A DNA stretch of 64,000 nt, taken from positions 33,337,976 to 33,401,975 of the forward strand of contig JAOWCC010000019.1 in assembly GCA_030867875.1 (NCBI GenBank). Reading direction: 5' to 3'. The translations under genes and the position numbers were made by a program. Under the pieces are notes generated by a model. The model was not told the DNA's origin. It did no database searches and saw only the letters and a list, made by a program, of their open reading frames with translations. Positions 49,101 through 58,380 of this stretch are shown here, piece after piece (the stretch's first letter is position 1; each line of letters starts with the position of its first letter). This DNA comes from Actinernus sp. WN-2022. Lineage: Eukaryota > Cnidaria > Anthozoa > Actiniaria > Actinernidae.

Positions 49101-49180
49101 TCCGTCCCGCCGGCGTCAAAATCCTCGGGCGAGATAAGTTCTACTCGGGCCCGTTCGAGGAAGGTCCCAGAAAGCCATGA
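38306..49180 (+). CDS. Secreted Hedgehog-type Hint domain protein
   Basis: Exons 38306-38363, 39610-39807, 41301-41434, 44062-44224, 45023-45186 and 48650-49180 join in phase (1,1,0,1,0) to 415 residues. Residues 1-20 are a signal peptide. Residues 21-199 form an N-terminal region I do not recognise (N-glycosylation-type NLTG, NVSV, NISS; VKGTENVSVNMYFM; FFWQTPNEPCSI); it is not the Hedge domain. Residues 200-347 are a Hedgehog C-terminal Hint domain: nucleophile Cys200 in LCFTGDSTV, Asp245 in VTFLD, Thr268 and His271 in TMTESHLIF, GAYAP..GTVLIN, and Cys347 in VSCFA. A tail of 68 residues follows, where Hedgehog proteins carry their sterol-recognition region. The expected role is self-cleavage at Cys200 in the secretory pathway, releasing the N-terminal part. 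Hedgehog has Gly before the Cys; here it is Leu199. Exon 3 could instead end at 41446, adding four residues. Confidence 0.85.
39194..39548. mobile_element. Foldback carrying SINE sequence, intron 1
   Basis: Arms of roughly 110 bases are inverted (GCCGCCCAAGTCTGTATGAA, AAGCGCTTTTGCAAGCCATA). The inner part of each arm contains a SINE head (GGTAAGCTCAGTGATTAAG). The loop contains SINE body shared with 29268-29400 (CTCAGGGTCTTAAAATAACT, GTGCTGCCTTT). The B box is missing, so the captured SINE is partial. It ends only 60 bases before exon 2. Confidence 0.75.
40440..40570. repeat. Fragment related to the 60.4-kb foldback
   Basis: GCGAACCCTAGCCCTAGGTGAGTGAGAA and GTTCGGGTTACGGTTTGTGTC resemble the interior of the element at 60405-60613, including TTAGGG-like units. 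Only the middle is preserved; no terminal repeats are visible. Confidence 0.5.
40609..41239. mobile_element. Foldback element, TTAA target site (second family)
   Basis: Bounded by TTAA at 40605-40608 and 41240-41243; ends AGGAAACCCCGA and CGGGATTTCCT, followed by GTTGGAACAAATTGCCGTTAAAT and its near-complement. An internal palindrome pairs GCCATCTTGGATGTGATGACG with CGTCATCAGATCCAAGATGGC. It lies in intron 2, ending 61 bases before exon 3. The termini differ from the AGTGC family, so this is another TTAA-targeting family. Confidence 0.75.
41420..42212 (+). repeat. 28-bp minisatellite derived from the exon 3 splice site
   Basis: About 28 copies of a 28-base unit (TACGGGCTGCCTCTAGTGAG + TAACAAGG). 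The first copy straddles the real exon 3-intron 3 border: TACGGGCTGCCTCTC is coding, GTGAGTAACAAG is the donor side. Every later copy thus repeats exon tail plus a GTGAGT donor. Most copies read CTA|GTGAGT, the original CTC|GTGAGT; a few vary (GAGGAAGAAG, GTTAGT). The array fills the 5' end of intron 3. Confidence 0.9.
43239..43776. mobile_element. Foldback element, TTAA target site (copy 3)
   Basis: A 538-bp relative of 19872-20348: arms share AGTGCCTAT termini, TTTTGAGTACTTCTGTGAAG and TTTGACCTTTCCTGACCC. TTAA flanks the left end; the right flank is TCAA, one substitution away. It lies in intron 3 of the Hint gene. The arms are more diverged from each other than in copy 2, suggesting an older insertion. 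Confidence 0.8.
43801..43889. repeat. Hairpin repeat, CCCAGACCCTTCTC family
   Basis: CATTCTCGTCCCCAGACCCT and AGGGTCTGGGTCGAAAATG are inverted around TACTACGCATGCTCGACGAA. Related half-copies are at 46187-46245 and 47549-47618, so intron 3 and intron 5 hold three members. Confidence 0.7.
44400..44550. repeat. 30-bp tandem repeat, five copies
   Basis: Unit GAGCAAGTAAAAACACAATG + AGCCAATCAG with one or two substitutions per copy. The period is 30, so a frame stays open by chance. Each copy contains CCAAT. It lies in intron 4 of the Hint gene. Confidence 0.9.
44855..44922. repeat. Short hairpin in intron 4
   Basis: GGTCAGGTTACCACGTTACC and its complement flank an 11-base loop; GGCCC and GGGCC-like sequence extends the stem. 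Foldback remnant. Confidence 0.7.
46285..47003. mobile_element. Foldback element with 65-bp terminal repeats
   Basis: Ends ATTCTCGTTCCCAGTGCCTC and GAGGCACTGGGAACAAGAAT are inverted for about 65 bases, through CGGAGGCTCTGGTAAGACAC. The 590-base interior is non-coding as far as I can read. Inserted in intron 5 of the Hint gene. Confidence 0.8.
47387..47460. repeat. Hairpin repeat, shared with 59.7 kb
   Basis: GCCGCCATGTTGGTGTACAG and CTGTACACCAACATGGC are inverted. The right half plus the following 50 bases (CATTTGAATCTCTGG, GATTGAGTGCAAACCATCTA) recurs at 59686-59788 with two differences. Confidence 0.75.
47799..48122. mobile_element. Foldback element (324 bp)
   Basis: AAAATGAGGTAAGAGAACGA and its complement are terminal, with GTTAGTTCCCC / GGGGAACTAAC and GGCTATTTT / AAAATAGCC inside. 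Intron 5 of the Hint gene. The left end contains GGTAAGAG, a potential cryptic donor. Confidence 0.8.
48172..48517. mobile_element. Foldback element (346 bp)
   Basis: ATCACAGGCAACCCAAG and CTTGGGTTGCCTGTGAT are terminal. The arms extend for over 130 bases, through TCGAGTTGTCGGT and TACCATTATTGGTAG, with some mismatches. It lies 130 bases upstream of the last Hint exon. Confidence 0.8.
48650..49180 (+). CDS. Last exon: most of the Hint domain
   Basis: This exon encodes residues 240-415, beginning VVTFLD directly after FYTQ of the previous exon, which reconstitutes the conserved Hedgehog strand. Acceptor is AATAG at 48649. It carries four of the five expected catalytic positions (Asp245, Thr268, His271, Cys347) and ends GPFEEGPRKP before TGA. 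The open frame begins upstream of the splice site without an ATG, so it cannot be a separate gene. Confidence 0.9.
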   Translation, partial: VVTFLDHQPRYKGRYYMILTESGRQITMTESHLIFKKEFQISKAGLHKKRAVYASRIRPGDFVYTQGPGNAVLLADRVVGVALGEGKGAYAPVTSEGTVLINDVLVSCFADLADHDLANSFMAPLRALYSLAPNVLGAGGSYIHGYLKMLFRPAGVKILGRDKFYSGPFEEGPRKP

Positions 49181-49711
49181 ATATCTTATAGGTTTTTTTT
49201 CGCTTCAGTAATTAATTTGCCAGTATTTAGATGAACACATTACATGCCACTGCTGTCATTTAAGCCGCGAATCCATATCAGAAGTCCCCCACCCCTCCCC
49301 CCGTGGCTATCTACTTGAACCAAACAAAGGACAATATAAATCAAACTTGTCCGATTAAACAACCCAGGATTAAAGGTAATGATTGGTTTGAACTTGTTGA
49401 ATATCGATTTTGGGTTTTAAATGTTTTGTTTGATGAGGACCGATATATAATCGGGCTTCGAACTGAAGCCAGACTGTTAGTGAGAAAATATATCGTTTTT
49501 ATCTGTCTTTCAGTAATACAAGAAATAGATACCAACAGCAGAGTGATGGTTTTTTCCGATTCGTACCATCACCCTATCACAAGTATTATAGCGCGTCGCC
49601 TGAAAATGTGCCGGTGCATTGCCCTTAGAGTCCATGGCCATAGCTGGCAAGAGACGAGATGAGGCCCTCCGGCTCGTCTAGCCAGATTTTTCCCAGTAGA
49701 TTGTAAATGTG

Positions 49712-49724
49712 AATAAATAATAAA
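49712..49724 (+). terminator. Candidate polyadenylation signals of the Hint gene
   Basis: AATAAA occurs at 49712-49717 and again at 49719-49724, about 530 bases after the stop codon. These are the first clustered plus-strand signals downstream. Prediction only. Confidence 0.35.
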
Positions 49725-51750
49725 ATCTCAAGCAGAACGCAGAGCTTCAGGGGATTCCCCCTCACCTGGACCCCCTCCGGGGCGCAGAACCCCCCACTCG
49801 TAAGATATTTCATCAACACTCGAAGATAAAATCCGTATCTCCACGCGGCCATGTAATAACCTCTATATATATACGGTTCTCGTTTACATAAACTGATTTT
49901 CTCCGCCGAAATAGGTCGTATCGCCAAAATAATTGAATTATACTCTATTCATCGACGTTATTTAAAGCAGTTCAATAAACGCGCAGCGGTATTTTATCAG
50001 ATCTACAAAAACTCTGCCTGCGCCCTCGATCGTGTTTGTAAATCTGATAAAACACTGATGCTCGTTTATTAAACAGTACATAGCATTAACGCTACATGGT
50101 CAGAATTGCTTACAACAATAAAGATTAACAACATTATGACGAAAAACTGATGCAGTCGTGAAACTTGCTTCACATTTTCCTTAAAAGACCGCAATCAAAG
50201 ATAGATTTGTTCATATGATTGGCACTTGAATTTAAGGGGTTTATAAGTGCCATGCATATGAATCTGAGAGAGGATTTGTTCAATTTCTGTAGAAGGGCTG
50301 CCTTAAGATGTTGATAAACTTTACAGTTCATGAGAAAGTGTACTTCATATTCAACTTCCTCTGGACAGAAAGTGCAATATCTTGTCTGCCTGAATAATGA
50401 AATAGCAGTTTATATATCGAACTCTTCCAATATCCAGTTCATGGTCACTTATCCTTAGTTTTGTTATGGCTTGCTTATGTTTTGTGTTCTTTACCGTTAA
50501 CAGTTATTTTTTCACACCCGTAATCTGTGGGACCTAAGTTTGTTTTTATGTCTCTATCAATTCCAAACCTGCTCATCCCCCATCTCCCTCGCGGGCATAG
50601 GGGCATTTGACAACTTTTTAGCAGGATTTACCAACCCATACTTTTAGTTTTTTTTAGAAATCAATGCTTTTCAGTAGGATTCATGGAGACTGATAATATT
50701 ATTTCTAACTTCACTGTCCAAGCACAGGTGCTATTATATTGTAGCATACATGTAACTTTTCCTTTAGCTAATAGCTATATCCCTTGTGAATATTTAGGAT
50801 GTGTCGTTCAAAATGTGAAATAAAGTTATCTATCTAAATCTGCATGCAGTTCTATTCTCGATCGTGTAGCACTAATATTTGAAAAGGCAGCACTCTAGTG
50901 TTCATTAATTCTACATGTCATGAAGCGACCGAGTGAAAATGCCGATGCTGGCCTAGAACAACAGGAATCGGGCCATTTACTGCTATATTTGATGACATTA
51001 CTTTTAACAGAATGCAATCTGGTAGGTTTACTTACAAAATGTCGGTTGAAATTATTTCACATGTCACTCGTCAGGCAATTGACGTGCGTTCCCCTTTTCG
51101 TAAAATGTGAGAAATTTCCATCCAGAGTCCTAGAAAAACTCAACATCTTGCCATTTCCATCGAAGAAACGTTGGGTTTCAGCAAAACTTCGCTTCCGTTT
51201 TGGCCAGTGTACTCGTGTGGTGTTCATCGTGTCGAATGAATCGCAGACTGGAGCCAGTGCCCGGCAGTGGAGGTCCTTCGGCTCCGACAAGGCCGGCACC
51301 AGTTGAAATATCCTGAGCCTGTTGGGAACGCTTTCCAACGAATGAAGTTAAATAAAACATGAAACTGTTTAGATTTGAGAGATGGCACTCCACATTTGAG
51401 AGAAATTTCCTCCGCGGCGGACTTTCTCTCCCCTAAGTCATCTCTCTCCTGGTCACCGTGGCCATCTTGTTTTCACTGTGTAGTTATGTAAACTAGAAGT
51501 TTCTAATAGAAAGTGAAGTGCTGCGAGGGGATGCATAGAGCTATTGTGTAGTGTATTGGTAATGATTTGCAAGTTTCTGTAGTTTTAAACAACTACAAGT
51601 AATAATTATTATAGATTGTGCAACCAATAGTTGATACATGTAATTTATGATAAAAAATAGGTACCCAGTGGGTACGTTTGTCTACTGCTTTTGTAATACA
51701 AATGTAAAGCTGAGGGCCCATCCGAGATTTTGGGTGGGGGTGCACCACCT
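49725..51750. other. No supportable gene
   Basis: Small frames such as 50920-51306 (+) and 49625-49927 (-) have no recognised content. Weakly LINE-like 3' flavour (CAAGATGGC-type words) is present but I could not place it. No clear repeats. Confidence 0.4.
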
Positions 51751-51873
51751 GGGTCTGCAAGCGGTGACCCTATTTCAGACCAAAATATAAGATTTTGCAT
51801 ACTGTTTTTTGGAGCGGAGTGTACTGATCTGTCATTATAATATAATAATAACATAATATAATAATAATATAAT

Positions 51874-52518
51874 ATGGGCCGCGTCAGGCAAAAAGGGCCC
51901 GGACGACATAATATGTAAATGTCTTTTGAAATTCTACTGTTTTTTTTTATACTTGTGGTGCGATTACAATATGCATCGCGAGCGCCACATTGTGCTACTA
52001 ACAAGTAGTGTTGATTTCATGAAATTGACCGGTGAAATCGAAGACGAAATTTACGATATTTTTACACGAGGGTGTGATCACAATTTTAGCAGGCACAAAT
52101 GATTCCTTATCATCAGACGATTGTTTCAAGGTGTAACTTGTGCTATTGCTAAAATCATATAATGAGCTACGGGGAGTAGAATGACTGCCAAAAAGTGATC
52201 ATCTTGTTCATCTTATTTATTTTTTACTCTTTAATGCCAGTAGGTATAAATAAATGTCATACATCAAAATCATCCCCTCTGACAGGATTCCTAATTTTTG
52301 TGGTCATATTTGTAATCGGGCCCTTGCATCAAAATCACGTAAATTTCACCCCAGATTTTTGTTGTCAATTTCTTGAAACTGACATTTATTGTTAGGAATG
52401 AAATGTAGCGCTTCTCGTCAAGAATACAATACAATCTTCAACCTGTTATTAGGAACACCGTTGTAGGAATTATTTAACTTGAATGTCGTCCGGGCCCTTT
52501 TTGCCTGACGCGGCCCAT
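51874..52518. mobile_element. Transposon with 36-bp terminal inverted repeats in a microsatellite
   Basis: ATGGGCCGCGTCAGGCAAAA and its complement bound 645 bases; the repeats extend through AGGGCCCGGACGACAT and are perfect as far as I can read. Both flanks are (TAATAA)n microsatellite, which hides the target duplication. The interior shows no transposase. Confidence 0.8.
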
Positions 52519-52690
52519 ATAATAATAATACAATAATAATATAATACAATAATAATATAATACAATAATAATATAATACAATATAATACAATATAATACA
52601 ATTAGTAATGGGCTCCTGATACAATATAATACAATATAATACAATGTGATATAATACAATATAATACAATACAATATAATATAATATTAT
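52519..52690. repeat. TAATA / CAATA microsatellite
   Basis: Imperfect ATAATACAATA-type repeats, interrupted by ATTAGTAATGGGCTCCTGAT. The same interrupting sequence appears in the second microsatellite at about 53480-53502, so the two tracts are related copies. Confidence 0.85.
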
Positions 52691-52695
52691 ATTAT

Positions 52696-52825
52696 AAACT
52701 AATTGAGATTTTGAGACGCCGATACCGAATTATATTGCCGGCTAGTTGGGAGAAAATATATTCCGTATTGGGCGGAGTCGCGCAATATAATTCGGTATCG
52801 GCGTCTCAAAATCGCAATTAGTTTT
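52696..52825. repeat. Hairpin, GAGACGCCGATACCG family
   Basis: Arms 52696-52739 and 52782-52825 (AAACTAATTG..TTTTGAGACGCCGATACCGA and complement) are nearly perfect. A shorter version, GAGACGCCAATACC and GGCGTCTC, occurs at 53222-53257. The two may be ends of one larger element lying between the microsatellites. Confidence 0.75.
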
Positions 52826-53284
52826 GTATCACGATTCAACAATTAAGTCGTGAATTGTTAAAAGAAAGAAGAGAATGAAGCACCAAACTTATGCTGATCG
52901 TAATTTCAATTCTCAAAAGCGCCTTAGTATATCTATGGCAACGGTTTCACGGCTTGAGTGGCGAAAACTTTCGCGACGTGTTTTGAAATCTCTTCAAAAA
53001 TTGTGAAAATTGTACTTTTAGCGGATAAGAGTGTTAGATTTCTGACGCAAACTACAATGCCAACCTTACCTTTAGGATTGAATAATTCGTATCTTGTAAT
53101 TTACAGTGTTTTGAAGGTGAAATTGTAGAAATCTTGCTGTTGAACAAACGACTTTTGAACTTGACCTGGAACCCATGTAACTGCAAGGGCTCGCGCAAGA
53201 GCCAATCAGAGGCTGGTATTCTGAGACGCCAATACCATGTTATATTGGCGTCTCAAAAGTAAACAAAATGATCAGTGAATCGTG

Positions 53285-53480
53285 ATACTATATTATATTA
53301 TATTATAATAATATAATAATAATATAATATAATAATAATATAATATAATAATAATATAGTATAATAATAATATAGTATAATAATAATATAATATAATAAT
53401 AATATAATATAATAATAATATAATATAATAATAATATAATATAATAATAATACAATAATAATATGATACAATATAATACA
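53285..53480. repeat. ATAATAATA microsatellite
   Basis: About 190 bases of ATAATAATATAAT-type repeat. Minus-strand frames of Ile, Leu and Tyr read from it are meaningless. Confidence 0.9.
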
Positions 53481-54261
53481 ATTAGTAATGGGCTCCTGAT
53501 ACAATATGATACAATATATTATCCTATAAATATTATATTTCAGCCAATCAGAGCTCAGCTTTACTATGAAATACAGGGCGGTATTTCATGGTTTTTCTAT
53601 GAAATACAGAGCGGTATTTCATAGCTAGGTCAAGGCCAATCAAAATGCAGGAAATTTCGCGCCATTTCTTTATCAGCCAATAAGAATTCACCATTTTGAA
53701 TACATAATTAGTCTGCAGACGTGCGCGGCCGCCACTCGAAATTTGTGTTTTCCGGCAAGAAAATTTGCAGTCTATCGTCCGGTAAGCTACTTTGTTTTCG
53801 TAATGAATCTTTTCGTAAATTTGTTATTTATAGGATAATATGGTTATTTCATGGTTTTCTATGGAATACTGGCGAACATTTCACTCGAAATTCATATTAT
53901 TTTGGTATACAACTCGCCTAAAGGCTCGTTGTATACTAAATAATACAAATTTCTCGTGAAATATTCGCCCGTATTCCATAAAAAAACATGAAATAACCAG
54001 TAAATATAATATAAGACTACTCGAAGCTCCTCATATCCTCGATCATTCTATTCCAACCCTGCTCATTTCAACTGATTTCATTTTAGCATGAGTCGAAATT
54101 TCATACTGGGTTATTTTTCAGTTATTTCGGATGTCAAACTTAATTACTCATGCAGTTTGGTCTGCATGTGCTTTGCATTTGTTTTTATTATTTGAGAATT
54201 TAACAACGACATTTATGTATTATTTAATTTAAGGGTTTAATAGGGACTGGCGTGCGTGTTG

Positions 54262-54630
54262 TATTGACAAATACAGGCACGCGCTGACTGTACGATGAAC
54301 GAAACTTAATGAATACTGACAAATACAGGCACGTGCTGACTGTACGATGAACGAAACTTAATGAATACTGACAAATACAGGCACGCACTGACTGTACGAT
54401 GAACAGAAAGTAATGAATACTGACAAATACAGGCACGCGCTGACTGTACGATGAACGAAACATAATGAATACTGACAAATACAGGCACGCACTGACTGTA
54501 CGATGAACAGAAAGTAATGAATACTGACAAATACAGGCACGCGCTGACTGTACGATGAACGAAACATAATGAATACTGACAAATACAGGCACGCGCTGAC
54601 TGTACGATGAACGAAACATAATGAATACTG
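54262..54630. repeat. 52-bp minisatellite, about seven copies
   Basis: Unit TGACAAATACAGGCACGCGC + TGACTGTACGATGAACGAAA + CATAATGAATAC, period 52. Two subtypes (GAACGAAACATAA and GAACAGAAAGTAA) alternate in part, suggesting duplication of pairs. The three overlapping minus-strand ORFs are products of the repeat. Confidence 0.9.
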
Positions 54631-54896
54631 CATGAGGCCGAATGCAGTATGAATAACTGCATTTCTAGATATCTCGTATTGGACGTCACTCGTAGTGCTA
54701 ATAAGACGTTAAACTGCAGGGCCAGTACTACATCAAAGATAGATATAGGATCGATTTAATTGAAGTCAATATTTCGACTAGAAAAAATAGTCTTCCCAAT
54801 ATCTTTGACGTGGTACTGGCCCTACAGTTTAAAATGTCTTAAATTTTGAGTTAAGTCAGCAAGTGTCTGTATTTGTCAATAAAGCAAACTTTAAAG

Positions 54897-55020
54897 ACTA
54901 GGCCCGATTCAAACGTCGAACTTTTCATGCGCCGAACGCAATTCAAACAAAAGATAATTAGGCGGCTTCTTCTAATCAGGTTCGGCGCATGGAAAATTCG
55001 ACGTTTGAATTGGTCCTAAC
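54897..55020. mobile_element. Small foldback MITE
   Basis: GGCCCGATTCAAACGTCGAA and the complementary TTCGACGTTTGAATTGGTCC bound a 120-base hairpin with GCGCCGAAC / GTTCGGCGC inside. The sequence type is one I know as abundant in cnidarian genomes. Confidence 0.75.
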
Positions 55021-55057
55021 TTTTAATATTCCAACCGAGCGCACAACGTGCTGTGGT

Positions 55058-55561
55058 CACCAATAAAGCACTGTCATTAGCCAATCACCTGCTAGGATTT
55101 TGTACTGTACACGAAGTTGGAATATTAATCACCAATAAAGCACTGTCATTAGCCAATCACCTGCTTGGATTTTGTACTGTACACGAAGTTGGAATATTAA
55201 TCACCAATAAAGCACTGTCATTAGCCAATCACCTGCTAGCATTTTGTACTGTGCACGAAGTTGGAATATTAATCACCAATAAAGCACTGTCATTAGCCAA
55301 TCACCTGCTTGGATTTTGTACTGTACACGAAGTTGGAATATTAATCACCAATAAAGCATTGTCATTAGCCAATCACCTGCTTGGATTTTGTACTGTGCAC
55401 GAAGTTGGAATATTAATCACCAATAAAGCACTGTCATTAGCCAATCACCTGCTTGGATTTTGTACTGTACACGAAGTTGGAATATTAATCACCAATAAAG
55501 CACTGTCATTAGCCAATCACCTGCTTGGATTTTGTACTGTGCACGAAGTTGGAATATTAAT
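55058..55561. repeat. 72-bp minisatellite, seven copies
   Basis: Exactly 504 bases of a 72-base unit starting CACCAATAAAGCACTGTCAT. As 72 is 24 codons, a 183-codon frame (55053-55604) stays open with a 24-residue repeat (ITNKALSLANHLLGFCTVHE + VGIL). Substitutions between copies (CTTGGA/CTAGCA, GTACAC/GTGCAC) do not look biased to silent sites. It has no upstream exon signals, so I treat it as a repeat rather than a gene. Confidence 0.9.
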
Positions 55562-55600
55562 AAAATGTAATAGGTTATATGGACCGTATCCTGCCGACAT

Positions 55601-55975
55601 ATAGAGCGAATTTCGTAGGAGTGGTACAAACAGACGGCATGTCCGCAGCCTTACCGTAACTCTGTAATTTGATTGGATAAGAAAGACATAAACAATAGGG
55701 AAACCATTTCAGTGTCACGGCATGTCGTAAAGCAGATTTCGCATGAGTGGGACAAACTACGGCATGTCGGTAGCCCTACTCTAACCGTGCTATACCGTAA
55801 CTCTGTAATTTGATTGGATCAGCAGGACAAAAACAAAGGGAAACCATTTCAATGTCACGGCATGTCGTACGGTAACCGTGCTGTAGTCATTGCTGTAGTT
55901 TGTCCCACTCATACGAAATCTGCTCTAAGTCGCGTCATTACCGTAACTTGCACAATCATACGAAATCCACTCTAA
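55601..55975. mobile_element. Degenerate foldback region
   Basis: AGAGCGAATTTCGTAGGAGTGG at the left and CCACTCATACGAAATCTGCTCT at the right are inverted. CACGGCATGTCGTA occurs in both orientations and ACTCTGTAATTTGATTGGAT is duplicated at 55660 and 55800. Probably two nested members of one family. Confidence 0.6.
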
Positions 55976-56000
55976 AGTCTATGTCAAAATTCATAATTTA

Positions 56001-56811
56001 AGGCTGATTCTCATATGATCGCTGACGATCGCTGGATCGTCCAAATCACTCAACCGAAGGATCGCTCACGATCGCTGGCGATCGCTACCATTTGTTCACA
56101 GTGCGTGTGAGTTGGATGGACTGTCAAGTTCCCGATTTCCCAGATTTGAAACTGACGCTTTGTGCTCGATGTGCATAGCAAGCCAGTCTAGATTCATAAA
56201 CTCGACTGGCATGGGAACAGAATCTCTTCCTGAACCCAACGGAATGTTCTTTCTCCGTTTGGGGTATCTTCCATACGCAGTCCTGATATGTTTTCCTCTA
56301 CAGCAGCCGGTGTAATGTTGAACTTTTCACTGATTTTCGTCCACACATTCAACTTCTTGTACTTGTCTTTATATTCTCTGCTGTATTTGTTATAAAGGCA
56401 TTCGTATTTGCGCAGCTCTTCCATAAACTCTTCCGTACTGCAGCCCGCCATGTTCGAAGCTGAGTGAACAAGTGAATGCACGAGCGACAACAACACAACA
56501 ACAAACCGTTGCCATGGGCATGGCGTTGAAGTTTGGATCTAGGAAACATTGCATTGTGGGATGCCACAGGATCGCTCGATCGCCGAGAAGTGTTCTCATA
56601 TGATCGCTGACGATCGCTGACGATCGCCAACGATCGCTGGAGTAGAACCTTGCTCTACTCCAGCGATCGTCAGCGATCGCGATCGCTGACGATCGCTGAC
56701 GATCGCTGGATCGCTAGAAGTGTTCACATATGATCGCTGACGATCGCTGGTCAAATTTTGGACGATCCGGCGATCGTCAGCGACCGTCAGCGATCATATG
56801 AGAACCAGCCT
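56001..56811. mobile_element. PIF/Harbinger-like element with GATCGC repeat ends
   Basis: Ends AGGCTGATTCTCATATGATC and GATCATATGAGAACCAGCCT are inverted; TTA flanks both sides (55998-56000, 56812-56814), the TWA target typical of PIF/Harbinger. Both ends are loaded with GATCGCTGAC repeats in both orientations. The interior encodes a MADF-like frame on the minus strand but no transposase. Confidence 0.7.
56194..56451 (-). CDS. MADF-like DNA-binding protein fragment in transposon
   Basis: An 85-residue minus-strand frame starting MAGCSTEEFMEELRKYECLY, followed by KDKYKKLNVWTKISEKFNIT and ending in a stop. The pattern (acidic helix, LYNK, Lys-rich segment, W-x-x-I-x-x-x-x) fits the MADF/Myb-SANT family, whose members serve as the second protein of PIF/Harbinger transposons. 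The length covers about one domain; the usual C-terminal interaction region is missing, so it is probably truncated. The lengthened frame starting at 56496 has a weak second ATG. Confidence 0.55.
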   Translation of the reverse strand: MAGCSTEEFMEELRKYECLYNKYSREYKDKYKKLNVWTKISEKFNITPAAVEENISGLRMEDTPNGERTFRWVQEEILFPCQSSL

Positions 56812-57041
56812 TTAAGGACCGGTCATTATTTAATGGAATACAGGGTTGGATAAAAACGTTGGATAAAAACTCCGTCTGATATTTTTCCAAAAAAAAAAAA
56901 ACTCCGTATGAGTTTTCCCCTTAATTTTTCATATCTCATTACATAGTTGATTAAAAAATCCCATAACCCCCCCGTAGGTTTTCCTGAAAAGAAATTCATA
57001 CCCGTACGATTTTTATCCAACCCGGTACTCCCCTTAAATTA

Positions 57042-57383
57042 TAGAGAGCTTAAGCAACGACGACGGCAACGTCTAGGACGACGGCATGACACAATAGACT
57101 TAATTACAAAATACAATAACTTCACATGAAAATGCACGCAGTCAACTACATTTCAACCGTTGTCTGCAAAAACACAACGTGAAAACTCCATATTCTACGT
57201 TGACAAGAGAACGCAAACGGTCGAAAGTAAATCACTCTATGCTTATCATATTTTTCGAAGATATGGATGTGAACAGTAATTAAAGGCGAACGAAGGAAAT
57301 AGTAAACATCATATTTCGGGAGAAAACACTTTTCTACGTCCCGTCGTCACTGCCGTCCCCGTCGTCGTTGCTTAAGCTCTCTA
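57042..57383. mobile_element. Foldback MITE with CGTCGTCG ends
   Basis: TAGAGAGCTTAAGCAACGACGACGG and its complement bound 342 bases. This is a sequence type I recall as widespread in cnidarians. Non-coding. It lies about 200 bases downstream of the HYKK stop codon. Confidence 0.8.
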
Positions 57384-57578
57384 ATGACCGGTCCCTAAAA
57401 CCCCATAATCACCCCAGACGCTTTGCGGCAGTTGTTAGTTTTTGTTTTGAAAATCGACCTATTGTTTGATATGTGCTCTGATGCCAATTTTCGACTCCAA
57501 CAAAATAACGGCGACAAACAGGGTACTCGTCCGTAAAACGTCTTGGGTGATCGTGAGACACTAAGAGCACAAGCAGCC

Positions 57579-58232
57579 TCAATCCTCATCCAGTAATTGC
57601 TGATTAGCTAGCTGTGGCTCTGGTAGATTTTTCCATGCAGTCAATACTTCCCTTTCCGGGGTATTCATAAATTCTTCGAAAACCTGCCACCTAGATTTAT
57701 CTGTGACAAACAGGTACTTCTTGCCCTTTCCTAGATACTTGAATAGATACGGCCCCATTACTAACGACTGGCAAAAGCGCGCTGCGGCTGCAATATACAG
57801 CATGTCGATTTCAGCTGATGAGAGAGGAAATTCTGATTGGTAGCTTGCGAGAAAGTGACTAGTGGCGTCGATGGCACTCATCCGGGTATTATGCGACAAG
57901 TTCATGATGTAAGAGAGTGCAATAGCAATGTCTAGGACGCGATAGGAGTTCTCAATATTATTGAAGTCGATGAACCCGCGTATAAATGCTCCACCTTCTG
58001 GCTTTGTCTGCACAATAATATTTTGTTCATTGAGATCGCCGTGTATGATCTGCGACTCTAAGCTGTCTAGTTTAGGCAGCACTTCAGCCTTGAACCTCAG
58101 GCATATCGATTCGACGAGCTGTCGTCTTTGTTTGTTTTCCACTTCATGTAGAATGTTCCCCACTATAGCAGGCACGCTCCTTAAGCCCCAGTAAAAGTCC
58201 TTACGACTGACTGAGCATACGCGTGGAGGCAT
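57579..58232 (-). CDS. HYKK: Hydroxylysine kinase-like protein, C-terminal exon
   Basis: A 217-codon minus-strand frame with the aminoglycoside-phosphotransferase core: IIHGDLNEQNIIV (catalytic loop with Asp and Asn) and GFIDFNNI (metal-binding Asp), then the AIALSYIMNL helix as in HYKK/AGPHD1, which phosphorylates 5-hydroxylysine with GTP in lysine breakdown. The human protein is about 370 residues, so roughly the N-terminal 150 (the P-loop-like half) are absent. The ATG at 58232 follows an in-frame TGA, so the true exon probably begins at about 58210 or 58206 after CAG, although the upstream pyrimidine tract is poor. Upstream exons may lie beyond the window; a truncated duplicate is the alternative. 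Confidence 0.75.
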   Translation of the reverse strand: MPPRVCSVSRKDFYWGLRSVPAIVGNILHEVENKQRRQLVESICLRFKAEVLPKLDSLESQIIHGDLNEQNIIVQTKPEGGAFIRGFIDFNNIENSYRVLDIAIALSYIMNLSHNTRMSAIDATSHFLASYQSEFPLSSAEIDMLYIAAAARFCQSLVMGPYLFKYLGKGKKYLFVTDKSRWQVFEEFMNTPEREVLTAWKNLPEPQLANQQLLDED

Positions 58233-58380
58233 TCAACTCGCTGAACTCCTGTTTCGGTAAGAACGTATGTACATGTAAAAATGTCGTCCGATCACAAGCA
58301 AAAGCAACAGCGAAAATAACTGGTTCTTATGAGTAACAATAGTTCAATTCATAGTTCTTGAAAAGTAACCAAGCCTTAGC

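Noticed and set aside
54224..54689. Three overlapping minus-strand ORFs with repeated SSYSQRVPVF-type units
   Set aside because: Products of the 52-bp minisatellite read in different frames; no gene context.
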